Shown: in pieces, positions 42,296 through 51,018 of the stretch
Numbering within the stretch: the first letter of the stretch is position 1
How the letters are laid out: every line of letters begins with the position of its first letter
DNA from: Edaphocola aurantiacus
GTDB taxonomy: Bacteria; Bacteroidota; Bacteroidia; Chitinophagales; Chitinophagaceae
Assembly (NCBI RefSeq): GCF_019797745.1
Contig: NZ_VOSI01000004.1
Location: forward strand, 273,328 to 337,327
DNA length: 64,000 nucleotides
Direction of reading: 5' to 3'
Program-made: the position numbers and the translations under genes
Notes under the pieces: generated by a model
Told to the model about the DNA's origin: nothing
What the model saw: the letters and a program-made list of their open reading frames with translations, nothing else
Databases searched by the model: none

Positions 42296-43285
42296 TTATT
42301 TTTTATTGCGCAGGCACTCCTCCAGCATTTGCTCATAGAAGTCGCTGAGTTCCATTCCGGCAGCACGTACCTGTTGTGGAATCAGGCTGCGCTCACTTTG
42401 TCCCGGCATTGTATTAACCTCCAGGAAGTACAATTCCTGGTTGTGCTTGTTCAGGATAAAGTCCATGCGTACAAAACCTTTACAGTTCAGTCGCAGGAAA
42501 ATCACTTTGGCCTTATCCTGCAATGTAGTCAGGATATCATCGGTAATCTGTGCCGGTGTGATCTCATCACTTTCATTATTATACTTTGCTGCATAGTCAA
42601 AGAATTCATTTTTGGAAATGATCTCGGTAGGAGGCAGGGTCGAGATATCGTTGCCTACGCGGTATACACCCATAGTCAGCTCACGGCCTTCGATATATTC
42701 TTCGATCAGGGCCTGTGTATCTACTTTAAATACCGCTTCTATAGCACCTTGTAAGTCTTCCACTTTAGATACTTTGGTCGTGGCAATGCTCGAACCGCCT
42801 TCATTAGGTTTTACGAATACCGGTAATTGTACCTTCTCCAGGATAGAACCAAGCGAATACGAATCTTCTTTAAATAAGTGTACCGATTTGGCAATCTTTA
42901 CGATACCGAAATCATTAACTACTTTATTGCAGAAGCTCTTATTAAAAGTTACCGCAGATACAATCGCATTGCAGGTTGTATAAGGGAGACCGATCATATC
43001 GAAGTAGCCCTGCAGCTTACCATCCTCACCTGGCGTACCGTGAATAGCGATAAAGACCGCATCAAAGCTGATCTTCTGACCATCCAGGTTCAGTGAAAAA
43101 TCGTTCTTGTCTACAGAAACCTGCTGACCATTATATTCATGATACCAGCTTTCTTTGGTAATGATGATCTTGTATACAGCGTATTTATCTGCATTCAGGT
43201 GCTTTTCAATTGTTGCGGCAGAGCCGATAGAAATGATATGTTCTTCACTATAGCCGCCGGCTACAAGGGCAATATTTTTTTTCAT
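42296..43285 (-). CDS. ddl: D-alanine--D-alanine ligase
   Basis: The 329-aa enzyme makes the D-Ala-D-Ala dipeptide for peptidoglycan. Features are the N-terminal AGGYSEEHIISIGSA, the ATP-grasp block IPVFVKPNEGGSSI (read here as VFVKPNEGGSSIATTKV), the EYIEGRELTMGV motif and the C-terminal LYFLEVNTMPGQS with the metal-binding Asp/Glu/Asn residues. I start at the ATG 43285 (MKKNIALVAGG); three codons upstream are possible. It lies before the PASTA gene on the same strand. The left flank holds a -7 element in the intergenic gap to the divergent gene. Confidence 0.95.
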   Translation of the reverse strand: MKKNIALVAGGYSEEHIISIGSAATIEKHLNADKYAVYKIIITKESWYHEYNGQQVSVDKNDFSLNLDGQKISFDAVFIAIHGTPGEDGKLQGYFDMIGLPYTTCNAIVSAVTFNKSFCNKVVNDFGIVKIAKSVHLFKEDSYSLGSILEKVQLPVFVKPNEGGSSIATTKVSKVEDLQGAIEAVFKVDTQALIEEYIEGRELTMGVYRVGNDISTLPPTEIISKNEFFDYAAKYNNESDEITPAQITDDILTTLQDKAKVIFLRLNCKGFVRMDFILNKHNQELYFLEVNTMPGQSERSLIPQQVRAAGMELSDFYEQMLEECLRNKK

Positions 43286-43319
43286 TATACTCAATAGATC
43301 GTGTGTGTAATAAGAATGC

Positions 43320-43327
43320 CAAAGGTA
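43320..43327 (-). promoter_or_regulatory. -7 promoter element of ddl
   Basis: The minus strand reads TACCTTTG (TAnnTTTG), 34 nt before the ddl ATG. No standard -33 box is clear. Confidence 0.45.
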
Positions 43328-43395
43328 ATTAAATTGATCCTACTTTTTGCTAACTAATCCGGAAGTCGTACTCATTAATTCGTGATATAATATTG

Positions 43396-43403
43396 TATAT
43401 TTG
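43396..43403 (+). promoter_or_regulatory. -7 promoter element (TATATTTG)
   Basis: A TAnnTTTG match 29 nt before the ATG at 43433 of the carboxypeptidase-regulatory protein gene. Confidence 0.45.
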
Positions 43404-43432
43404 AATTTGCCTGAAAAAAGACGCTTCTCTTT

Positions 43433-44911
43433 ATGAAAAAACAATTTAAGTTTTTGCCACTCATTCTTTTATGTTTCCTATTTAGTAATCATATCTGGGC
43501 CAAACAATTATACGGCAGAGTAGTGGATGCGAAGGATGGAGCACCGGTTGCCGGCTGTGCCGTCTACATCAATTACTCGACTATCGGCACTACAACCGGT
43601 AAAGACGGGCGTTTTACACTTCAATATAACGGGACCTTGCCCGCAGATCTGGCTTTTCAGTCTGTAGGTTATGAATCCAGGATGGTCAATATTACGGCCA
43701 CCAGCCCGGAGGAGATCAATATTTCTTTGGCAGTCAGGGATAATGAACTGCAGGAGGTAAAAGTACTGGCCCCTATAGAAAAAGGATGGGCCCGTTTCGG
43801 CAAAGACTTCCTGGAAGCATTTCTGGGCTATTCAGACTGGAGCGAGCAATGTGTGCTGGTCAATAAAGAAGTCCTCACCTTTCGCTTTGATAAAGAACTG
43901 CAGACATTATATGTACATGCTTCGGCACCCCTGATCATTAAACACAACCAGCTGGGCTATATTATTAATTATGACCTGATGGATTTCTCCAGGAATTATA
44001 AAGATCATGCTATATACTTTACCGGATCGGCCCGCTATGAGCCAATGGTGCTGAAGAGCAAAAAGAAACAGGCGAGGGTAACTAAAAACAGACTGGAATC
44101 ATACTATGGATCTATAAATCATTTTATGCGTGCCGTATACCAGCGCAAATGCCGGGAAGAAGGCTTTGTTGTGAATGCTATGGTGCGTATAGACGGGAAA
44201 GATTACGGACGTTACGTTTCTTTATGGACAGATACCATTGATACCAAAAATACCGGCGATGTCAAAAGGCTGGCAACGAGTATGCTGTCTCACCCTGGGG
44301 TAGATACACAACGTATTGTCCCGTTCTTCATCGCTTTGAAACAATGGATGGATAAGGATACGCAGCAAAGTGTTATACATTTTCCCCTGCCGCTGAAAGA
44401 TACGGTGAAGACCACCAATCATCACTATTTCATAGAAAGAACAGCCAGGCCGGAACGGTTTACCGTTAAGTATTATGACTATAGCCGTTTATCGCCGCAG
44501 GACAGCATGAGGAAGTTTGAGATGTCCGAAATGAACCTGGTCGGCAATCCCGGTATTTTCCAGAAGCCGGTTAAAGCGGTCTCCAACATGATGGATATTG
44601 TATATAACATGCCCTTACCCATTGATTCTTTCCGTATCGCTGTCGATAGCCCTGAAATAGCGCTTTCATTCAAAAAATACCTGCAGGTAACCTACCTGTT
44701 GGAAAAAGAAGAACTGCCCTACCTGAAACGTAAATCGCCATTTGCACCACTGGAGCCCAAAGAACAAAGAAGTGTACTCTCTCTGCGCGATGCTGATGAA
44801 GTGCTGATACAGGAGAATGGCAATTACTATCCGCCTTATGCCTTATTCCTGGAAGGGTACTGGTCTTACGAAAAGCTGGATAAACAATTACCATTGGATT
44901 ACGAACCTTAG
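43433..44911 (+). CDS. Secreted protein with N-terminal carboxypeptidase-regulatory-like domain
   Basis: A 492-aa secreted protein. Signal peptide MKKQFKFLPLILLCFLF. Residues 24-110 match the CarboxypepD_reg-like domain (LYGRVVDAKDGAPVAGCAVYIN, TTGKDGRFTLQY, AFQSVGYESRMV). The remaining ~380 residues have no family I recognise; they contain LYVHASAPLIIKHNQLGYIINYDLMDF and are probably a soluble outer-membrane-associated domain. Unlike SusC proteins there is no TonB plug or barrel. Many such proteins in Bacteroidota have unknown function. It diverges from ddl and precedes a small TPR-like membrane gene. Confidence 0.8.
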   Translation: MKKQFKFLPLILLCFLFSNHIWAKQLYGRVVDAKDGAPVAGCAVYINYSTIGTTTGKDGRFTLQYNGTLPADLAFQSVGYESRMVNITATSPEEINISLAVRDNELQEVKVLAPIEKGWARFGKDFLEAFLGYSDWSEQCVLVNKEVLTFRFDKELQTLYVHASAPLIIKHNQLGYIINYDLMDFSRNYKDHAIYFTGSARYEPMVLKSKKKQARVTKNRLESYYGSINHFMRAVYQRKCREEGFVVNAMVRIDGKDYGRYVSLWTDTIDTKNTGDVKRLATSMLSHPGVDTQRIVPFFIALKQWMDKDTQQSVIHFPLPLKDTVKTTNHHYFIERTARPERFTVKYYDYSRLSPQDSMRKFEMSEMNLVGNPGIFQKPVKAVSNMMDIVYNMPLPIDSFRIAVDSPEIALSFKKYLQVTYLLEKEELPYLKRKSPFAPLEPKEQRSVLSLRDADEVLIQENGNYYPPYALFLEGYWSYEKLDKQLPLDYEP

Positions 44912-44948
44912 ACTGTCGTATTTTAATGACAAACTTTATAAATATCAT

Positions 44949-44956
44949 TATCTTTG
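44949..44956 (+). promoter_or_regulatory. -7 promoter element (TATCTTTG)
   Basis: A match to TAnnTTTG, 21 nt before the GTG start of the next gene. No clear -33 TTTG. Confidence 0.4.
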
Positions 44957-44977
44957 TAGCCCAAATTTTATTTTACT

Positions 44978-45487
44978 GTGTTTACACCCGTTGTCCGGTT
45001 TGCATTGCTGCTGCTTTGCGTGATTGTTGCCATCATTGCGTCTGTTTTTAATATCAAGCTCCTGCTGGTGCTGGCCACATTAATTTCCCTTGCCTTACTT
45101 TGGGGTTATTATATGATGGGCACAGTATTCCTTGCACTGAACCGTATGCGTAAGGGACAGCTGGAAGAGGCAGAGCAGATACTGGCTATGACCAAAAAGC
45201 CGGAGCGCCTCCTGAAAAGCAGAAAGGCTTACTATTATTATATACAAGCTTACCTGGCAAGAGAGAAGGATGATTTCGGTACAGCCAGAAATCTATTCGA
45301 AATGGCGCTGGACCTGGGCTTAAGCGTAGAGCATGATAAGGCTGTATCCCTGCTGGCCCTGGCAGATATGGCAGTGATCAATGGCAATAAAGAGCAGGCC
45401 CGCAGTTACCTGCAACGGATGAAAGGCCTTAAAGTACAACCACAACTGATGCCGGAAATACAGAAGATGCAGCAGCTTCTTGCATAA
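44978..45487 (+). CDS. Small membrane protein with TPR-like repeats
   Basis: A 169-aa protein starting at GTG (44978). Two transmembrane helices in the first ~55 residues (FALLLLCVIVAIIASVF and LLVLATLISLALLWGYYMM) are followed by a helical hairpin repeat region (RMRKGQLEEAEQILAM, AYYYYIQAYLAREKDDFGTARNLFEMALDLGL, AVSLLALADMAVINGNKEQARSYLQRM) resembling tetratricopeptide repeats. The repeats would face the cytosol or periplasm and suggest a scaffold role. I do not recognise a specific family. It lies between the carboxypeptidase-regulatory gene and hppD. Confidence 0.7.
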   Translation: MFTPVVRFALLLLCVIVAIIASVFNIKLLLVLATLISLALLWGYYMMGTVFLALNRMRKGQLEEAEQILAMTKKPERLLKSRKAYYYYIQAYLAREKDDFGTARNLFEMALDLGLSVEHDKAVSLLALADMAVINGNKEQARSYLQRMKGLKVQPQLMPEIQKMQQLLA

Positions 45488-45505
45488 GCATTTGTAAAAA
45501 AATGC

Positions 45506-45513
45506 TACATTTG
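45506..45513 (+). promoter_or_regulatory. -7 promoter element of hppD (TACATTTG)
   Basis: A perfect TAnnTTTG match 42 nt before the ATG at 45556. A TTTG lies only 11 nt upstream, below usual spacing. Confidence 0.5.
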
Positions 45514-45555
45514 GAGCATAAAATCAGATTAAATAATAAATTATATACATATATC

Positions 45556-46686
45556 ATGTCCACAGAAACATTTGCACAGAAAATTGCCAAAGCGCAGGAT
45601 TTCTTACCGATCAACGGTACAGATTATATCGAGTTTTATGTAGGTAATGCCAAGCAGGCTGCCCACTATTATAAAACAGCTTTCGGTTTTCAGTCCGTAG
45701 CCTATGCTGGTCCTGAAACCGGTGTACGCGACAGAGCTTCTTATGTATTACAGCAGGGTAAAATACGCCTGGTGCTGACTACTGCCCTGAAATCGGATCA
45801 CCCGATCTCTGAGCATGTAAAAAAACACGGAGATGGTGTAAAAGTACTGGCCCTGTGGGTAGATGATGCATACAGCGCATTTGAAGAAACTACAAAAAGA
45901 GGTGCTCGTCCTTATCAGGAGCCGATCACACTGACCGATGAGCATGGCGAAGTGCGCATGAGCGGTATCTACACTTATGGTGAGACCGTACACATGTTCA
46001 TCGAGCGTAAAAATTATAAAGGTACATTCATGCCGGGTTACGAAGCATGGGAAAGCGCTTATAAACCGGAAGATGCTGGTTTATTATACGTAGACCACTG
46101 CGTAGGTAATGTAGACTGGAACAGAATGCTGCCTACCGTAAAATGGTACGAAGAAGTAATGGGATTTGTAAACATCCTGTCTTTCGATGATAAACAAATC
46201 AATACCGAATACTCTGCGCTGATGAGTAAAGTAATGAGCAATGGTAACGGTTTTGCAAAATTCCCGATCAACGAGCCTGCAGAAGGTAAGAAAAAATCTC
46301 AGATCGAAGAGTACCTGGATTATTACGAAGGCGAAGGTGTACAACACATTGCTGTTGCGACTAAAGACATCGTAAAAACAGTTACTGATCTGAAAGCAAG
46401 AGGTGTAGAATTCCTGAGTGCACCGCCGGAAGCATATTATGAAATGCTGCCTGAGCGCGTAGGATCAATCGACGAGGATATCAAAAAATTACAGTCTTTA
46501 GGCATCCTGGTAGACCGCGATGAAGAAGGATATCTGTTACAGATCTTCACCAAACCGGTAGAAGACCGTCCTACACTGTTCTTCGAAATTATCGAGCGTC
46601 ACGGAGCGCAAAGCTTCGGTGCAGGTAACTTCAAAGCATTATTTGAAAGCATCGAAAGAGAGCAGGCGAAAAGAGGTAACCTGTAA
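45556..46686 (+). CDS. hppD: 4-hydroxyphenylpyruvate dioxygenase
   Basis: A 376-aa Fe(II)-dependent enzyme that converts 4-hydroxyphenylpyruvate to homogentisate in tyrosine breakdown. All three iron ligands are visible: H181 (YVDHCVGNV), H264 (GVQHIAVAT) and E344 (LFFEIIERHG). The C-terminal block RHGAQSFGAGNFKALFESIE is a family signature. The ATG at 45556 (MSTETFAQK) gives the expected length; earlier frame codons have no match. The partner homogentisate pathway genes are not in this window. A bidirectional terminator follows. Confidence 0.97.
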   Translation: MSTETFAQKIAKAQDFLPINGTDYIEFYVGNAKQAAHYYKTAFGFQSVAYAGPETGVRDRASYVLQQGKIRLVLTTALKSDHPISEHVKKHGDGVKVLALWVDDAYSAFEETTKRGARPYQEPITLTDEHGEVRMSGIYTYGETVHMFIERKNYKGTFMPGYEAWESAYKPEDAGLLYVDHCVGNVDWNRMLPTVKWYEEVMGFVNILSFDDKQINTEYSALMSKVMSNGNGFAKFPINEPAEGKKKSQIEEYLDYYEGEGVQHIAVATKDIVKTVTDLKARGVEFLSAPPEAYYEMLPERVGSIDEDIKKLQSLGILVDRDEEGYLLQIFTKPVEDRPTLFFEIIERHGAQSFGAGNFKALFESIEREQAKRGNL

Positions 46687-46707
46687 TCTTTATCTTAAAC
46701 ATACAAT

Positions 46708-46740
46708 AAAAAATCCCCGGATCATTTCCGGGGATTTTTT
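46708..46740. terminator. Bidirectional intrinsic terminator
   Basis: A 14-bp perfect stem (aaaaaatccccgga / tccggggatttttt) with loop tcatt. It separates the convergent hppD (stop 46686) and T9SS gene (stop 46745), with A-runs on the left and T-runs on the right. Confidence 0.9.
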
Positions 46741-46744
46741 CGTT

Positions 46745-48820
46745 TTATCGTACCAGTGTAATATCTCCTTTCAGCCATTGCTTGTCGGTATCACCATACC
46801 GGTTTGATAGGCTTATGGTATAGAAATACACACCGGCATCGGCCGGACGGTTATTACTGTAAGTGCCGTCCCATCCGGTTCCTTTGCGGTTGGTCATGTA
46901 TACCAGTTGTCCGTAACGGTTGTAGATCTTGAGTTCATAATACAAAGCATCACAATCGGGGTTAAATACCGGCATAAATATATCATTACGGCCATCGCCA
47001 TTAGGAGTAAAGGCATTTGGAGCTATAGGCCTGCAGTTACAGTTTATCGCTCCGATCCGTACAGAGTCCGTCTGCAGTCCGCATTTATTTTCGGTATAGG
47101 CAGTATAGACTCCGGCATTGTTTATGGTGATGGAAGCCCCGGTCTGGCCCGTGTTCCAGCGTATGGTACTGTTCATATTGGTTGTGGCTTCTAAAAGGAG
47201 CGGACTGCCTGCACAGATAATGGTATCTTCCTGCAGTACATGTATTTCCGGTGTAATGAGACTAAGCTCAATAGTATCGGTAAAGGTACAGGGACCATTG
47301 GAAGCCACTACATAATAAGTACCAGCCGTATGGATAGTTATTGCAGCAGTAGTACTGCCATTGTTCCAGAGATAAGTATCTAATCTGGGATCATGAGCAT
47401 TAATAGTAATGGCATCGCCCTGGCAGATACTGGTATCACCCTGTAATAACCGGGGTGGAGGAATGACCGTTGCACGGAAAGTATCGGTATATAAGTGACA
47501 ATCCAGGGAGAGCGATTGTACCCAATAGTCTCCTGGCTGATATATAGTCCTGCCGGCGACCGCACTGCCATTATCCCAATTATAAGACACCATATTCTGA
47601 TGCGGATTGTTGATCATTACACTATCATCCGGACACAGCAGTGCTACAGGTATAAGATCGGGATTGCTGATGGTGTCGACCTTCGTTATCCTTAGTGCGG
47701 TAGCGCCTAGTCTCATTAAGGTAGTCTGGGACTGAGTATTGGTATACAATGGGGTATATGTGCAGCCGGCTCCAAGCACATTCGGCTGTTCTATCCGTGC
47801 CAGACTACTGGTTACAGGAGCGGTACGATAAATCTTACCGTCCGGGGCCAGTCTTAAATCAGAGTAGGTATTGCCGGGAGCGATAAGAGTGGCTGAGGAC
47901 GCAATGGCTGCCAGATTGGGGTATAATTGCAGGTTCAGCTGCTGCAAACCATTGTTGTTCGTTATATACATTAATTGCTCATCCGGCGAACATTCAAAGC
48001 GGAAAGTAGTGATACCCGGTATCAGCTCAAAGTTGGTAAACTGCCCTGTATATTTATTAAATTCAGACCGTAAAAGCCCGTTGAGTGTGGTCCGGTAAGC
48101 CGTTTGCGAAAGCGGAAGTATTTTGGTCAATCCTGTAAGACTGATATACGCTGTATTAAAGCCAGGTGTAGAAATGACGGGTGTCGTACTGACCCCATTG
48201 TCATCTATTTTATAGGCATAATATGCACAGTTATACGGCACATCCATAGTCACAATGTACCAATAGCTGTTGCAATCTCCATAGGTAACCGTCATGAACT
48301 CTGACAGGGAAAAGTCCGGGCCTCCGAACAGTACCGTATTTTTGGAAGAAGGTACCACATCTCCCAGTCCGCCATTCAGGCTCATATCCACGATATGGTA
48401 GTATATCGAATCGGAATTTTCCTCTATGGACCTGGCAGAGAATACATAATATTGATTGGGGTTAGCCGGATTGGGTACAGTCTGTACACAGTCCTGTCCG
48501 GAGCCATAACTGGTGGGAATGCCCGCAGTGGCATTATTACCTTTCAGACCTGTTGCATTGGGCATATCGTTGCCATTCCGGTCCCAGATACGACAGCCGA
48601 TGGTATAAAACAGCAGATTACCTTGTGCATCGCTCACCGCAGCACTGCTTTCAAAAGTGAGCATGCCGGAGTTGGAACTATAGGTCGGCGGGCTGGAGTT
48701 GAAATCCAGGTGATGCCCATTACCGAAATGCCAATGATTATTCTCTCCCTGTGTGTAACCGGTTGTCCCCGATAGACACATACACAATAAAAAGAGGTAA
48801 ATGCTGTATTTATTGTTCAT
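46745..48820 (-). CDS. T9SS type B secreted protein, tandem paralogue 1
   Basis: A 691-aa secreted protein: signal peptide, then mature QGENNHWHFGNGHHLDFN. An N-terminal propeller-like region has the repeated family wording CRIWDRNGNDMPNATGLKG and NPANPNQYYVFSA. A repeat-rich middle contains the Ig-like segments DTSICQGDAITINAHDPRLDTYLWNNGS and DTIICAGSPLLLEATTNMNSTIRWNTGQTGASI. The C-terminus is a type B sorting domain (PNAFTPNGDGRNDIFMPVF, YNRYGQLVYMTNRKGTGWDGTY, DAGVYFYTI). It belongs to a run of three tandem paralogues on the minus strand and is separated from hppD by a bidirectional terminator. Confidence 0.9.
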   Translation of the reverse strand: MNNKYSIYLFLLCMCLSGTTGYTQGENNHWHFGNGHHLDFNSSPPTYSSNSGMLTFESSAAVSDAQGNLLFYTIGCRIWDRNGNDMPNATGLKGNNATAGIPTSYGSGQDCVQTVPNPANPNQYYVFSARSIEENSDSIYYHIVDMSLNGGLGDVVPSSKNTVLFGGPDFSLSEFMTVTYGDCNSYWYIVTMDVPYNCAYYAYKIDDNGVSTTPVISTPGFNTAYISLTGLTKILPLSQTAYRTTLNGLLRSEFNKYTGQFTNFELIPGITTFRFECSPDEQLMYITNNNGLQQLNLQLYPNLAAIASSATLIAPGNTYSDLRLAPDGKIYRTAPVTSSLARIEQPNVLGAGCTYTPLYTNTQSQTTLMRLGATALRITKVDTISNPDLIPVALLCPDDSVMINNPHQNMVSYNWDNGSAVAGRTIYQPGDYWVQSLSLDCHLYTDTFRATVIPPPRLLQGDTSICQGDAITINAHDPRLDTYLWNNGSTTAAITIHTAGTYYVVASNGPCTFTDTIELSLITPEIHVLQEDTIICAGSPLLLEATTNMNSTIRWNTGQTGASITINNAGVYTAYTENKCGLQTDSVRIGAINCNCRPIAPNAFTPNGDGRNDIFMPVFNPDCDALYYELKIYNRYGQLVYMTNRKGTGWDGTYSNNRPADAGVYFYTISLSNRYGDTDKQWLKGDITLVR

Positions 48821-48850
48821 GATGCACCTGTTGAGCGTTTGAAAATCAGA

Positions 48851-50980
48851 TTAGCGAACCAGTAAAATATCCCCTTTGAGGAATTTCGCATCCGTATCGC
48901 CATATCGGTTCGATAGTTTTACGGTATAGAAGTACACACCGGCATCGGCCGGTCTCAGGTCGCTGGCATAAGTGCCATCCCAGCCCGTGCCCTTCCGGTT
49001 GGTCATGTATACCAGCTGCCCGTAACGGTTATAGACCTTCAGTTCATAATACAAAGCATCACAATCGGGATTAAACACCGGCATGAAAATATCATTGCGG
49101 CCATCGCCGTTGGGTGTAAACGCATTGGGAACAATCGGTCTGCAATCACAGTCCATATCCGTGATCCGTACCGAATCGGCCTGTATACCACATTTGTTTT
49201 CCGTATAGGCTTTATATATGCCTGCACTGTTGATATAAATCGATGGCCCGGTTTGTCCTGTACTCCAGTGGATGACATCCCCGATAGTACTTACAGCGTC
49301 CAACAGCACATTACTGCCTTTGCAAATAAGGGTATCCTCATGCAGCAGATCAATCTCCGGATTTATCGTACTGATATTGATGGTATCGGAAAAAAAGCAG
49401 TTACGTATCTGTACCCTTACATGGTAAGATCCGGCCTCGGTTATGGTAATGGACGGAGCAGTACTGCCATTGCTCCATAAGTAAGCATCAGCATGGAGAT
49501 CTTTTGTCTTTAAGGTATAGAGATCACCATAGCAGATAGTGGTGTCTGCGCCCAGCAGCTGAGGAGCTTCTTTCATCGTTACAATAAAGGTGTCGATATA
49601 CAAAAGGCAGTTGCTGGAATAAGAGCGCAGCCAGTATACACCCGGCTGATATACCGTATTCTGGGCAGTGGTATCTCCGTTGTCCCATTCAGAATAAACA
49701 ATATTGGAATGAGTACCGCTTAAGACCAGGCTGTCTCCGGCACAGTACAGGGCCAGTCTGTGTATCGTAGAATCGTTACTGGTTATGGTATCCCTGTTGC
49801 GTCTGGTAAGGGATTGCGTACTCAGTTTGAAATTTTGATAATTAGCCAGTCCGCTTAAAAATGGAGTATAGGTGGGATTGAGTGTAGCAGCCATACCCGG
49901 GAGGTTGGGCTGCTCTATACGGGCCAGATACTCGCTGTAGCCGGTAGCCGGATTATACACGTAATTGACGAAATATACTTTGTTATCCGGCCCCAGACGG
50001 ATGTCATAAGCAGCATTGCCCGCAACAGAGGGGTTGGTAATTCCGGTCAGTAAAGGCACAGCAGACGAGCCTATGGCGGCCAGGTTGGGGTATAGCTGTA
50101 CATTATATTGCCTGATGGCCTGATTTGAAATACCTGACAAGTACAAAGAGTTCCAGTCTGGAGAAAGCTCCAGTGCAAAACCGCTGGGCGCATTGGGAAT
50201 GATCCCAAAGTTGCTGAACTGCCCGGAGTTATGATCGAAAGCAGCCCGTATGATATTACCAAGCACTACACCGTAAGCTAAAGGGTTATTATCGCTTATT
50301 TTAAGCGAGCGTATATAGGAGAATCCTATAATCATAGGGGAGGAGACCGGTGTGCCTATACCTGTTTCACTCACAAGGCAGGCATGGAGCTGGCAATTAT
50401 TTTGCGTACTGGTAGCAAAAACAAACCAGTAGCTGTTACAGGGCCCGTATGTAATAGCCGACATCTCCAGCAGGTTACCGGAACCATATAGAACACTGTT
50501 TTTGGAGGATGCGACAACATCTCCCAGGCCATTGTTGAGGGTCATGTCTACAATATGGTAGAAAATGGTATCTGAGCCGTCTTCAATCGGACTTCCTGAA
50601 AATACATAATACTGGTCCGGGTTTGCAGGATTGGGCAATGTCTGTACACAGTCCTGTCCGGAGCCATATCCTTGGCCGTTAAAATAAGGGCCGTTTCCTT
50701 TCAGTCCCGTGGCATTGGGCATTTCATTACCGTTCCTGTCCCAGATACGGCACCCTATGGTATAGAACAGCAGGTTACCCTGAGCATCGCTTACCGTAGC
50801 CGCACTTTCTATCGTCTGCATGTTTGTGTTTTGCAGATAAGTCGGGGGATTGGCATTAAAGTCAATATGATCGCCTGCGCCGAACACCCAATGATTATTC
50901 TCGCCCTGGGCAAAACCTTTGCCGGTATGAAACAGGGAGGTAATGATTAAAATAAGGTAAATGCAGTATCTGTAATCCAT
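48851..50980 (-). CDS. T9SS type B secreted protein, tandem paralogue 2
   Basis: The 709-aa middle copy of the array, 30 nt from the next gene. It has the same start of the mature protein (QGENNHWVFGAGDHIDFN), the same central phrases (SGQDCVQTLPNPANPDQYYVFSG) and the same type B C-terminus (PNAFTPNGDGRNDIFMPVF, GWDGTYASDLRPADAGVYFYT). It is the most divergent of the three in the middle region: it lacks the MRLGA segment shared by the other two and has an extra stretch (LLTGITNPSVAGNAAYDIRLGP). Secretion by T9SS is inferred from the sorting domain. Ligand unknown. Confidence 0.9.
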   Translation of the reverse strand: MDYRYCIYLILIITSLFHTGKGFAQGENNHWVFGAGDHIDFNANPPTYLQNTNMQTIESAATVSDAQGNLLFYTIGCRIWDRNGNEMPNATGLKGNGPYFNGQGYGSGQDCVQTLPNPANPDQYYVFSGSPIEDGSDTIFYHIVDMTLNNGLGDVVASSKNSVLYGSGNLLEMSAITYGPCNSYWFVFATSTQNNCQLHACLVSETGIGTPVSSPMIIGFSYIRSLKISDNNPLAYGVVLGNIIRAAFDHNSGQFSNFGIIPNAPSGFALELSPDWNSLYLSGISNQAIRQYNVQLYPNLAAIGSSAVPLLTGITNPSVAGNAAYDIRLGPDNKVYFVNYVYNPATGYSEYLARIEQPNLPGMAATLNPTYTPFLSGLANYQNFKLSTQSLTRRNRDTITSNDSTIHRLALYCAGDSLVLSGTHSNIVYSEWDNGDTTAQNTVYQPGVYWLRSYSSNCLLYIDTFIVTMKEAPQLLGADTTICYGDLYTLKTKDLHADAYLWSNGSTAPSITITEAGSYHVRVQIRNCFFSDTINISTINPEIDLLHEDTLICKGSNVLLDAVSTIGDVIHWSTGQTGPSIYINSAGIYKAYTENKCGIQADSVRITDMDCDCRPIVPNAFTPNGDGRNDIFMPVFNPDCDALYYELKVYNRYGQLVYMTNRKGTGWDGTYASDLRPADAGVYFYTVKLSNRYGDTDAKFLKGDILLVR

Positions 50981-51018
50981 AGCATAACTAATGTGTAGTA
51001 AAGAGGAGCAAAATATAT